From: Amyelois transitella
Lineage: Eukaryota; Arthropoda; Insecta; Lepidoptera; Pyralidae
DNA length: 64,000 nucleotides
Reading direction: 5' to 3'
NCBI RefSeq assembly: GCF_032362555.1
Contig: NC_083515.1
Span: forward strand, 9,831,001 to 9,895,000
A program made the translations under genes and the position numbers. A model generated the notes under the pieces. That model searched no databases. It saw nothing but the letters and a program-made list of their open reading frames with translations, and was not told where the DNA came from. Positions 31,601 through 40,229 of this stretch are shown one piece after another (positions within the stretch are counted from its first letter, which is position 1; each line of letters opens with the position of its first letter).

Positions 31601-33125
31601 ATATAATATAATTAGTAAACAAATCAATTTTCCTTATAATTAATATATTGTATATAATTTATTTTACGCTGCGTCGGCCAGTGCCCGGTATGTATTCCTA
31701 TGCGAGTCGCGTACGTACATAATATATGTATATGTGACGGATTGTCGCACGATTGTTGCACTATATATATATATATATATATGTTACGTTGTATTGTAAT
31801 TAATGTGCTGTTTGCATGTTGATGTATGTTTTGACAAGGCTGGAGGCTAAGGTAGAGCCTTGGCCGTGTTTTTGTAGTGAATAAAGGTCGCAAAATGATT
31901 GAACATAACATAACATGTAATAACGTCTTTATCCCCCTGCGGGGCAGACGGAGTCAACAATCATCAAAAGACTGAAATGCCACGTTCGACTGCTTGGCCT
32001 AATGATAGAATTGGGATTCAAATAGTGACCGGTTGCTAGCTTATCGCCTGAGAGATGAATCCCAAGTGTGTAAGCTTATCCCTAAGTCGCCTTTTACGAC
32101 ATCCATGGGAAGACGATGGAGTGGTTCTATTCTTTTTTCTATTGGCTTTATTTTAACCACACGGCACACAAAATGATTTTAAGGGTAGTTTCAGGTAGGT
32201 ATAAATAGGTGCAGAATTTCTAAGTTATATGTAGCACAGAGTAATTACTATTGTATAAATTATAACGATGTATGTGCCTAATCAAGACGTAAAATTTTTG
32301 TATGGCGCGAAAATATTTGAGCCAATCAGAGCGCGCAATTTGAACCCGCGAATTGAATCGTCCGTTATGAGCGAGATAGCAGGAGACATTATGTTTTTGG
32401 ATTTTAAGTTTAATGTACTCGCAATATAAGGTCGTTATTTTATTTAGTTTTTATTCGGTTTGATTCGGCATTAGGTTGCGTAATTCTGTACATATAAACA
32501 AACCGTAAAAGTTTTTGCACGGAAATTTGTATTATTTTTGCAATATTTGTACATACATATAATCACGTCTATATCCCTTGCGGGGTAGACAGAGCCAACT
32601 GTCTCGGAAAGACCAAGAGACCACGTTCAGCTGTTTATCTGAATGATGAATCGAGATTAATATAGTGACAGGTTGCTAGCCCGTCGCTTAAATGAAGAAT
32701 CCCAAATTTATTATCATATCCCTTAGTCGGCTTTTACGACATCCAAAGGAAAGAGATGGAGTGGTCCTATTCTTTTATCTATTTATGGAACCACACGGCA
32801 CTACTTATGCAATATTTGCGATTAGATCTACCCTTAAAGTAGGTACAAGTGTCATAGAAATATGTATGTCAATATTACAATATTCATCAGTTATTTTAAC
32901 TAAGACATTTTCACATAAATTCCAGTTGATAAGATGACACACATGGTTGGCTCCTACCCCCCCAAAACGGAGATCCAGTCGTACACCACACCCCCTGAAG
33001 ACGCACCTTCAGGAATCGTCGCAAGAGGTTCGTACACCGTCAACAGCCTCTTCACAGATGACGATAAGAACGTCCACCTCCAATGGGAATGGTGCTTCGA
33101 AATCAAGAAAGACTGGAAGGATTAA
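22622..33125 (+). CDS. RhoGDI: Rho GDP-dissociation inhibitor (RhoGDI), complete
   Basis: Four exons: 22622-22811, 25146-25255, 29668-29782, 32926-33125, giving 204 residues. The N-terminal arm has [12 protein letters not shown] and [12 protein letters not shown], the switch-binding helix pair typical of RhoGDI. The immunoglobulin-like domain follows with [50 protein letters not shown] and the C-terminal FEIKKDWKD, almost the family signature. It binds prenylated Rho, Rac and Cdc42 in the cytosol, keeping them GDP-bound and off membranes. Intron 1 starts GCAAGT, a GC donor; the GT six bases on would break the frame. Intron 3 is entered 20 bp after a SINE-A. The start MSGEPEVT fits family length; an in-frame ATG at 22532 would add 30 residues unlike the family. 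Confidence 0.95.
22833..22905 (-). repeat. SINE-A tail fragment
   Basis: CACGGGGCAGACAGAGCCAA and CAGTCTTGAAAAGTCTG in Rho GDI intron 1. Diverged. Confidence 0.55.
23713..24049 (+). mobile_element. SINE-B (tRNA-derived) copy
   Basis: Head GCCTCTGTGGCCGCAGCGGT with A-box, B-box-like TGTTCGAGTCCCGG, then a body ending GAGGCTAACTCAATCGTGTA and TTTGTCCCATATATATTTA. A ~100 bp insertion in the middle distinguishes it from other copies. The tail is cut exactly by the Helitron at 24050. Confidence 0.75.
24050..24325 (-). mobile_element. Non-autonomous Helitron, intact ends
   Basis: CTAG at 24050-24053, GC-rich hairpin CCCGTCACTTCGTCCGCG, and the TCTATACTAATATTATAA terminus (inverted) at 24308-24325. 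Flanked by A and T. Inserted in the tail of SINE-B. Confidence 0.75.
24630..24770 (+). repeat. SINE-C head portion
   Basis: B-box-like CCAGGTTCAAATTCTATC, then GTTAACCGATGGTCTTATAG and GAGGAAACCTGCACATTCAG. Truncated; the next SINE-C starts in the opposite direction. Confidence 0.55.
24776..25098 (-). mobile_element. SINE-C copy
   Basis: Runs from the 3' block (CTGGATTGGGTGAGTCAG) to the tRNA-like head at the right (GTGGGATTTGAACCTGTGCC is the inverted B box). It ends 48 bp before Rho GDI exon 2. Confidence 0.7.
25300..25425. repeat. Foldback repeat with ACTATCGCTGT stem
   Basis: ACTATCGCTGTTCCGTTTC pairs with GAAACAGCGATAGT 20 bp later. The CGCGCGACGCCGTTT flank is shared with a second copy at 44423-44560, in opposite orientation. 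Confidence 0.6.
25477..25623 (+). repeat. SINE-A tail half, diverged
   Basis: AACTTGGGATTCTTCTT, GAACGTGGCC and TTGGCTCTGTCTACCCCGCA are recognisable. Head and tail repeat missing. Confidence 0.6.
25918..26150 (-). repeat. SINE-D, tRNA-like head, copy 1
   Basis: CCCCGGGATCGAACCCAGT is an inverted B box. The body with TCCACACCCCGTGTCTCGAG and TGTGTGGTCTATTCACACCT is repeated ~400 bp later. Confidence 0.5.
26313..26527 (-). repeat. SINE-D, copy 2
   Basis: Diverged direct copy of 25918-26150, sharing TTCACACCCCATGTCTC and TGTGTGGTCTATTCACACCT. The B box is degraded (GGTATCTAACCCAGACC). Confidence 0.5.
26530..28213 (+). other. Rho GDI intron 2, no gene seen
   Basis: AT rich with homopolymer T runs (27175, 27482) and TATCGATA-like sites at 27091 and 27325. 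No long frame or repeat family recognised. Confidence 0.5.
28227..28334 (-). mobile_element. LINE-T 3' end, 5'-truncated, with 13 bp target duplication
   Basis: TATG-repeat tail, then CACGCCTCTTTCCCGGAGGG and GCCACGATCTCTGCATACTT, read inverted. Flanks ATGCAAAAATATA at 28214-28226 and 28335-28347 are identical. Confidence 0.8.
28881..28919. repeat. TATCGATA inverted repeat
   Basis: 16 bp arms (TACCGAATTATCGATA and TATCGATAATTTGGTA, one mismatch) around a 7 base spacer in Rho GDI intron 2. Confidence 0.6.
28975..29340 (+). mobile_element. SINE-C copy, nearly complete
   Basis: tRNA-like head with A box (GTGGTCGAATGGGTAAGG) and B box (AAGTTCGAATCCCAAC), then a ~280 bp body ending ACCGGGACTAAAGCCAGGAG. 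The best reference copy of the family in this window. Confidence 0.75.
29382..29647 (+). mobile_element. SINE-A copy with 10 bp target duplication next to a splice acceptor
   Basis: Full length. ATGGTTCCGT at 29372-29381 and 29648-29657. Only the duplication and a 10-base TTCATTTCAG stretch separate it from Rho GDI exon 3 at 29668. Confidence 0.85.
29955..30091 (+). mobile_element. LINE-T 3' end
   Basis: Encodes [20 protein letters not shown] then the conserved tail and four TATG units. 5' truncated. Confidence 0.75.
30352..30412 (+). repeat. SINE-A head fragment
   Basis: CCACTCCATCTCTTACCAA and TGTTGTAAAAGGCGAATAAG. The match stops where the palindrome at 30419 begins. Confidence 0.55.
30419..30504. 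repeat. Perfect 34 bp inverted repeat
   Basis: Arms 30419-30452 and 30471-30504 are exact reverse complements around an 18 base spacer that itself repeats TCATATTGGA. It would form a long cruciform or RNA hairpin in Rho GDI intron 3. Confidence 0.9.
30948..31104. repeat. Three-copy minisatellite, ~55 bp unit
   Basis: Units start near 30948, 31002 and 31059, each with TAATTATGTACCTTAG and AATATTAGGTACAAACTCT. Differences are a few bases and a 2 base gap. Confidence 0.8.
31130..31258 (-). repeat. SINE-C 3' portion
   Basis: CTCCTGGCTTTTTAGTTCCG and CATGGATCCTGGATTGGGTG in inverted orientation. The head is missing. Confidence 0.6.
31288..31599 (-). mobile_element. SINE-A copy with internal inverted duplication and 19 bp target duplication
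   Basis: Perfect 19 bp duplication at 31269-31287 and 31600-31618. Inside, 31391-31424 and 31429-31462 are inverted copies of the same SINE segment (4 mismatches in 34). The head has extra GGCAC units. Confidence 0.9.
31762..31782. repeat. TA microsatellite
   Basis: Ten uninterrupted TA units in Rho GDI intron 3. Confidence 0.9.
31901..32168 (-). mobile_element. SINE-A copy with 10 bp target duplication
   Basis: CAAAATGATT at 31891-31900 and 32169-32178. The tail is altered (AACATAACATAACATG). Confidence 0.8.
32550..32807 (-). mobile_element. SINE-A copy with 11 bp target duplication
   Basis: TGCAATATTTG at 32539-32549 and 32808-32818. Seven extra bases (CTACTTA) lie between the head and the right duplication. 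Confidence 0.85.
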
Positions 33126-34721
33126 AGAGTGCTGGATATCATACGGCTGGATTGGATGTTCGGGTGAAATTCCTTCGCCTGTGCCATTGACAAGATGCGG
33201 TGCGTTTTTGTTTTCTACATTTGAACTTGTTTTTTTTTTTTAAATACAGACTTGTTCTGTTTGATATTCGAATTTTAATTGTTCGAATCACTTGATTGAG
33301 CTTGTTTGATTGAAACAGACTTGTTCCAGAAGTCTTACAATGCGGTGCATTTTTAATTTTCTAAATTTGAAATTGTTTTTAACACTGGCTTGTTCTATTT
33401 GATATTGGAATTTTAACAGTTCAAATTGAGCTTGTTCTAAATAGGCTTGTTCCATTATAATTTTTTTTTAATTATAACACTTTGTTACTTGGTTTAAAAT
33501 TTCCATTCTATATTTGAACCAACCATAGAATTAATAAATTGATAGACATCCATTTTGCGAATGATAATAACATAAATTTAACTTTATATTCTAGTGGAAT
33601 AAGTCTCCAAATAGTGATACCTTAGTACATCTGCCTTATCCAAGTTCAAATTATATTCAAAGCAATAATATTAATGTAATATAGATGTTTTGCAAATATT
33701 TAGCTTATAAACTGATTATGAACTTTTATAAACCTATTATGCGATAATTTCTCCAATAAGGATTTTGATGTATTTAATATCATAATCACTTAAAACAAAT
33801 TATGTGAAAACATAGATGTAATAAAAAAACGAAGTGGCATATATAATAAATATATTTGTTATGCTATATAATATGAAATCAAAAGCATATTTCTTAAATA
33901 TAATTTCATTGAATGTCCAGTCCAGTTAGTGTCGGAAATGGTGGCTGACTGATTGGATTGATTCGTTGTTCTATCGACAACATAGGATTAAGGTCTTCAA
34001 ATACTGACAGTATCTGCGCAATACTGACTCGATAAGAATTTGGATAATTCTTATATATATAAAATCGTCTTTTTTATTGCAGAAATCGATTATAAATCTA
34101 CTTTATTATATAATATCCTTTTACTTCCGTACAACTTCATCGTGACACAATGTAGAAAAAGTGAAATGAATCCCAACTTGGTCGTTTTTTGTAGGTGGCG
34201 TTTATTTAGTTGCTTTGATGAATTAAGATGAACGCGAAATTATCATCACTAGGAGGTTCATCTTTACACTTTTACTTTCTTTTATTTATTCACAATACAT
34301 TATTACTATTTTTGCTCTTATACATAAAGTTGTTATTCCAATGAATACGTCGAGTCAGAGTTGCGGAGATGTCACATAACAGACCAATAGACATAAGTGT
34401 AGGCTTACCATTTTAATATACTCGAGTCTTCGCGATCGTATCCGTAATGTATGATATTAAAGGATCAAAATTTAGTGTAAAAATATTGAATTTACATATA
34501 CATGTGTATTTTAAATACATTTTATAATAATATACCTACTTATCTTCAGTCTATTTAGCATTATTATATTAGTTCTAACACTAGATTTGGGTATTGGATA
34601 CTTAAAAAATAAAACGTTTTTAACAATGAGGTTGTTGCTCTAAAAGAGGTCTGTCAAATGGTCATTTTAAAGCCTTATATTTTGCAAATTCTGTGTTCTT
34701 TGACCGTTGGCGATGAAGATA
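33126..34721 (+). other. Rho GDI 3' UTR and downstream spacer
   Basis: T-rich sequence with three diverged repeats of a CTTGTTC-containing segment at 33225-33450. No clear polyadenylation signal was chosen; no other gene seen. Confidence 0.4.
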
Positions 34722-34821
34722 CATTTATACATACGAACACGTCTTCACCCCTTTCGGGTTAGACGATTGGACGTATGATTGGCTAGCGACCTGTCACTAT
34801 TTGAATCCCAATTCTATCATG
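34722..34821. repeat. Scrambled SINE-A remnant
   Basis: ATACATACGAACACGTCTTC (minus orientation) is followed directly by GGCTAGCGACCTGTCACTAT (plus orientation), so the copy is rearranged. Confidence 0.5.
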
Positions 34822-35041
34822 ATGGCTGCAGAAGAATTATCTGATAATTTCTGCTAACAGATTGTGCCCACTTAGACTTGACCTCTTTAGTCGTGCATTT
34901 AATACCCAAATCTACTGTGGTTAGGTGTCCTATAAGATATTATAAGTACCTATCTAAGTATTGGCGTGTGAATATGAGAATATTTATGTGTTAATGTCAC
35001 AAATTAGCTGTACATTTTGGATGAATAAGTTGGTTTTTTAT

Positions 35042-35192
35042 CTATTAAACCGTCTCTTTCCAACACTCCCTTTATAACGACGTTCCTTAATAGTTTATTA
35101 AGCCGTCGGCTAAAGACCTATTAAATTCACCCGTCTCTTCCTAACACCCCCTTTACATTGTCCATAGTTTATTAAGCCGTCGGCTAAAATAC
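35042..35192. repeat. Tandem duplication, ~75 bp unit
   Basis: Two units share CCGTCTCTT(T/C)C(C/T)AACAC and the exact TAGTTTATTAAGCCGTCGGC block followed by TAAA. Confidence 0.75.
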
Positions 35193-36307
35193 CTACATAT
35201 ATATGTTTTCATCATCAAAAACCTATTTTCACACTCACACGCCTATATAGTCATTATGCTATAGTCTGGCCACTATTTTGTAGTACCGACACGATGCTTA
35301 GACCAGCATTCCTAGAGCATTTCAACCGATCTTTACTCGATTAGAATTGTAAGCCTTGAGGAATGAATTGCTTTGAAAATAACCTTAAGTGTCTAACTCG
35401 AGGAATTATTTATGTTTTGATAATTATCGCCAAGGGGCTGATTTTGTGGTCATCGGTTGGCGCCACTGTCGGTTAGTGTCAGATTTGTTTTCAAAGTTTG
35501 TTGTTTTCGTTTGCGAAAATCCATATATCTATAACTATACTTCAAGACGTACCATTGAAATATCGAGAATGTTGAATATAGTTTATGTATTCTTTATTTT
35601 GCAAATAAAAAGTGCAGTCAAGTTACGAACAGAAAACTTTTATTGATTTTATGAAATGAAATGTTATCCAAATTTTTTTATAGTACAAATATATGATGCA
35701 ATGTTAAAAATATATTTAAAATTTGACACAGCAACGGCCCTTTTTGGTAGCTTTTATTACGGAATCGGGTCTTGTAACGATAATTATCAAAACCATTGTC
35801 AGTTTATACTCGGTGATAAGGCTAAAAAAAGCAATTATTTGTCGGCTTCGTAAGAGTTATATAGTGACATAGTTGTAGGAATATAGATGGTTGGATGTGA
35901 AATTTTTGGGAGAAAAGAAAATGATACAATTTTTTTTTTATATCTATATTTAAAGTTTCACATTTGACGCTTCTATATATCAACAATTCTACGAGTAAGC
36001 AAGACAAAATATAATGCGATGTTTTCTATACAAAATCGATGTATGTACCAAAACTTAGTATAAGAATATTGGAAAGTATTGGTGCACCAAATAAAAAGAT
36101 GTCTATTTTTTAATATTTCACCTGCTTAATATCAGTGGCTTTAGAAGTCTGAATGTACTTCCAACATGATCTTGACCATTCTAGAATGAAAAATTTAAAT
36201 GCAGATTTGCGCGCGAAACTTAACGACAATACTTTTGGTACTGTCGTGTCGCGAGTCGTTTATCTTATGGAGTTGCTTTTGTATACTTCATAAAAACGGC
36301 CGCATAG
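35193..36307. other. Intergenic, no gene seen
   Basis: Several 60-85 codon frames occur but have random-looking composition and no family motif. Confidence 0.45.
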
Positions 36308-36343
36308 CGTCGTTTCGTGTCGCGTCGCGTCGCGTCGTGTCGC
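36308..36343. repeat. GTCGC pentamer repeat
   Basis: About seven GTCGC/GTCGT units in an otherwise AT-rich region, preceded by GAGTCGTTTATC and CGGCCGCATAGC. Confidence 0.8.
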
Positions 36344-37689
36344 AAATACGTTCAGACCTTAACCGTGGCAATAATGTCGTAAAAGTATTATTTTATTGAG
36401 CTGTTTTCTTGAATAGCTTTATTAGAATTAAGCGATTAAGTACACAGAGCCATCTTAAGTGTCGTGACTAAATTTTAGAGTTTACGATATGTGACTATAT
36501 ATTTCGTCGAAAATTTCTAAAACAACGTAGTTAGTCACTTACTATTTGTTGTTTCATTCGTATATGTTTTCATAAAAGCCATAAAAGTCTTTTGAAGAAT
36601 AGTACAAGGATTTTGTAATAAGACGTCGAATTAAATAATTGATGTGTTATCAAGTGATAGTTACGATAAGAAAAATCTTTATTTGGCGCAAAAGGTGACA
36701 TTACATAGTTTATAATAATAAAAAAAAATTACATGACGATTACCAAAAGGGTTTCCACTCAGCATATGCATGTGCATGATAAGGTTATACAACGCGCTGT
36801 ATAATTGTAAAGCTAAATCGTTGTATAATACTCGTATTAACCTGTTTCTAACAAATAGTGATGAGGTAAATACTGTGTAGTGATGGGTAGACGCAACGAG
36901 ACAACGAGGTCGATGGGTGAACTAGTTGAAAAACGGTATTAATTTTTAACTAGTTTACGGCATTATCTTAAATCTTAGCATGACCCGTCGACGAGTTTAC
37001 CCGTTCACGGCGATATAAATAGTAAAAATTAACGATTCATTCATTCAATGCTCACCTCTAAAATATTATGTATTATCGCCACCTGCAATATCATTTGTGC
37101 CTAGGAATTGTCTATTTAAAGAAATTAATAAAATGAAAACTATAATTACTGTAAAATTCTATTGTCACGACACTGGCTTCTTAGAAATCTTAACGGTCCG
37201 CCAAAATCAAGTTAGCAATGTTAAATTAATTGTTTATCGAACGATCGTTATAGTAATGTCGTGCAACCCACCATTATTCTGTATTTAAAAAAAAGACATG
37301 AAATCAAAGTTGATTAATCTTTAATGCCTTATAATTTTTTTCTCTTTTTATTCAATTACCAGAAATCTATTGTATGGTTTGCTCTGATGTCTTTTCTATA
37401 GCATGGTTGCTATGAATTCTCACAAATGAGCTGAATACTGAGGTAGATAGATACAAAAAGGTCACACGCTTACGAAGTTATACACTGATCTGCAGTTGAG
37501 ACTAAAAAATAAACGATTAATATTGCTCACTATGTATTTCTAAATTTGATTTTGTCGTGCAGCGAGACCCAAACGGCATTTAATAATCGCTTAAGCGCAA
37601 AGGTGCTCAGTGGTCAATCATTGGTTCTCTTCTACTCGTAATATAAGGCTTCCCTTTTATAAATTATAAAATTATAATAATAAATACAT
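36344..37689. other. Intergenic, no gene seen
   Basis: No recognisable coding exon, RNA or repeat family. Confidence 0.45.
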
Positions 37690-37765
37690 TTTTCCGTACC
37701 GGTCTTCGATTGGACCCAATTTTGAAGCTCGATTCGCCCTGTAAATAAAACTGATTTGATTTGTT
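37690..37765 (+). repeat. Possible LINE 3' end with GATTT tail
   Basis: AATAAAACTGATTTGATTTG resembles the tail at 6128-6153, but the match is short. Confidence 0.35.
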
Positions 37766-38736
37766 AGGACCTCTGAAATTTGTACACGAAAAGTAGCTTA
37801 AATTATGAATAAATCTATATTGGGAAAGTAATATGACGATCAAATATAAAATGATTTAATACCGATATTAACTTTGTAATTTTCTGGTATAAAAATATAT
37901 TGCTATTAGAATCAATGCCTTAATAAACTTGTACGTAGAATAATAAGTCCTTGCTATAGTTAAGCACGGTGTGGCATGAGATATAGTAACAAAAATGTAC
38001 TCCCAATATTCTACCTCGTAGTTCCAAACATTAATCCATTGTTATCGCTAAATTTAACACTTATCCAAATGTAGTGTCGCTATTTTTGATACCTATTGTA
38101 TACTAGAAACAATACTAGCGATTAAAAAAAATACTTAATCGTGAACTAAGGTAGTAATAACGTTTTTAATAGCTCCGCTTCAAAATTGGGCCGGCATTTA
38201 GTTGGTGTTACTGTAATTAATCGGTTGAATTCATGAATTATTTCAATAGATGTGTAAAGTTTTATGCATTGTAATAGTTTGGCCAAAAATAAAGCTTATT
38301 TATTCAATATAGTTTTTTATTCATTTACACCTAAGCTGATTTATATGAGTCACAGATATCTTACTTTTTTTAAATCTGTGGTGTAAGTGGTCTAACCATT
38401 ATTTCACCACGTGGTTTGTAACAATAGGCTATTTGACTGTATTAAAAATATACATTTCTTTTATGTCATCAGTCTTAATATTATTTTTTTGGAGCGATTT
38501 GTAATAACGCGAGATAAAAATATTGCATTATTTAAACAAAATCCGTCTCAGAAAATTAGGGTTTTATATGCAGCTGTCACGTGACTAAAAACGAACGTGA
38601 TTGGCTATTTCTATTATGACGTCAATTATCCATAAACAGACTGTGGATCGTACCGTTCCTTAGTGTTCGCTATTATTTTTAAGATTTATAAGTGTTTGAT
38701 CGCTCAGGATTACTCAGATAACATAGGTATTTAATA

Positions 38737-38885
38737 ATGGAAACCAATTCCGCGAAAGCTGACAGTCGAAACCTACAAAAAGTGGACGCAATACTTAATG
38801 GTTGGAAGAAGAAATCTGGATTGTCTTTGAAGAAGACAATCCAGATTTCTATGCTGCCGAACTGAGGAATGTGAAAACATCAATG
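38737..38885 (+). pseudogene. First exon of a SWIM/YqaJ-type transposon protein, frame broken
   Basis: ATG at 38737 gives METNSAKADSRNLQKVDAIL; in another frame from ~38826 comes FEEDNPDFYAAELRNVKTS followed by a good donor (AATGTAAGTAT at 38882). Together they match the start I know from a large insect and aphid family with a SWIM zinc finger and a YqaJ-type nuclease (pattern SRNL.KVD...NPDF..AE.R..K). The frames are separated by a ~23 bp insertion that makes an 18 bp hairpin with the following sequence. Later exons are not present in this window. The family identification is from memory of the pattern. Confidence 0.5.
38810..38850. repeat. Perfect 18 bp hairpin inside the SWIM/YqaJ-type exon
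   Basis: Arms 38810-38827 and 38833-38850 with a 5 base loop. The left arm looks like an inverted copy of the right arm, whose sequence is the coding one. Confidence 0.85.
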
Positions 38886-38911
38886 TAAGTATATCTTGGT
38901 AACCACTGATC

Positions 38912-39094
38912 TTAGATCATGATCTGAAACCACTTCTTGCGAATATTCAAATCCATCGGCATAGAAAAAAACAGTTTCGTAGGAGATTTTATTGTTGTAT
39001 TAGTGCATTGACGCACTGCACAACATTTATAGGAACTCTTTTTAATAATTTTCACACATATGACGTGGCACAAGTTAAATAAAACAAGAGACAA
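38912..39094 (-). pseudogene. THAP-domain fragment
   Basis: A 60-codon frame with SSYKCCAVRQCTNTTIKSPT, KLFFSMPMDLNIRKKWFQIM: the C-x-x-x-C start, the LFFSMP phenylalanine-proline block and the KKW tryptophan are the first half of a THAP zinc finger, the DNA-binding domain of P-element-type and related transposases. The distal Cys-His pair and any catalytic domain are missing; the frame stops soon after the tryptophan. It converges on the plus-strand exon at 38737. Confidence 0.65.
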
Positions 39095-39470
39095 TCAAAA
39101 CTTTTCGAAACACCAACAAGCTTTGTATGATATTTACACGAAATTTACGTCACTGCATGCCATGGCCGCCATATTGCTAAAAGTCGCGTTTTGGCGGCAT
39201 ATTTCATTTTCTTTTTCGATTTTTTAATAAAATAGCTGTAATAAAGGCAGAAAAGTATTTTTGTAGGGCTCCTTATAAACAAATAAATACCCTAAGATAG
39301 TTTTTAGATCTTTGTCAAATAGCCTATTAAGGAACTTTTTTATTTGGCAGCATTATCCACTTTCTACCATAACTTCAAATTCAAATTTTTTATTCATTAT
39401 TATAGCTTCATATCGCTTTATAATTGTCAAAACGTTTGCTTTCACAACTTTGGTTGACGTCAAATGAATT

Positions 39471-39528
39471 GACGCCTTGGAAGCGGCATTAAACTTAGTT
39501 TTAAGTTTAATGCTGCTTCCAAGGCGTC
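39471..39528. repeat. 27 bp inverted repeat with 4 base loop
   Basis: 39471-39497 and 39502-39528 pair with one mismatch (GACGCCTTGGAAGC at the base). Strong hairpin, and a TTGACGTCAA site lies just outside. Confidence 0.85.
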
Positions 39529-39887
39529 AGTGCAGAAGAAACGGTAACAAACTGCACTGCAGCATTTTCTTCAGTGCACTGGCCTCGACTGCAGCTCACT
39601 CTACCGGCCACGTTTTTGATGTTATTTGCATTACTGCAAGTTTGGAAATACTCATTTCCAGCGCGAAAAATTGATTTCCCGCGGCTGATGCGGGAGTATA
39701 TCGGTACGCGGGTTCAGCAGCTCAGAGTTTAAAATCAATAACAGCTGAGTGAATTGTTTTTACGGATTATCTCTCGATATACAATATTTCCTTTATGTAC
39801 AAAGCCAGAGCATAATAAGCCTTATTTTATCTATCACTTCGGCTATCCAAATGCAACAAGAGAGTAGAAAATAAATGTCTTATCGTA

Positions 39888-40145
39888 CATACATACATAT
39901 AATCACGTCTATATCCCTTGCGGGGTAGACTGAGCCAACAGTCTTGAAAAGACTGATTGGCCACGTTCAACTATTTGGCTTTAAGATAGAATTGAGATTC
40001 AAATAGTGACAGGTTGCTAGCCCATCGCCTATAAGAAGAATCCCAAGTTTATAATCCTGTCCCTTAGTCGCCATTTAGGATATCCATGGGTAAAAGATGG
40101 AGTGGTCCTATTCTTTTTTCTATTGGTGCTAGGAACCACACGGCA
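39888..40145 (-). mobile_element. SINE-A copy with 9 bp target duplication
   Basis: CTTATCGTA at 39879-39887 and 40146-40154. It lies 84 bp past the cyclase-family stop codon, so it is probably in that gene's 3' UTR. Confidence 0.85.
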
Positions 40146-40229
40146 CTTATCGTATTTCATATATTCGTGAATAGCCCCGCATTTCACACAGTTAAGGCGA
40201 AAATGCAATACCACGATATTATCAACAAC

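Larger units (their letters stand above)
38423..39328 (+). mobile_element. 906 bp terminal-inverted-repeat element carrying THAP and SWIM/YqaJ-type fragments
   Basis: AATAGGCTATTTGAC at 38423-38437 and its exact reverse complement at 39314-39328 frame the segment. Inside are a promoter-like stretch (CACGTGAC at 38579, TGACGTCA-like at 38618), a plus-strand first exon (38737-38885) and a minus-strand THAP frame (38912-39094). No target duplication is evident in the bases outside, so the limits are provisional. It looks like a shortened DNA transposon. Confidence 0.55.

Noticed and set aside
31624-31911. 95-codon minus-strand frame
   Set aside because: It crosses the TA microsatellite (YIYIYI) and has no other support.
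35389-35646. 85-codon plus-strand frame
   Set aside because: Composition looks random, there is no splice context or family motif, and no neighbouring exon continues it.
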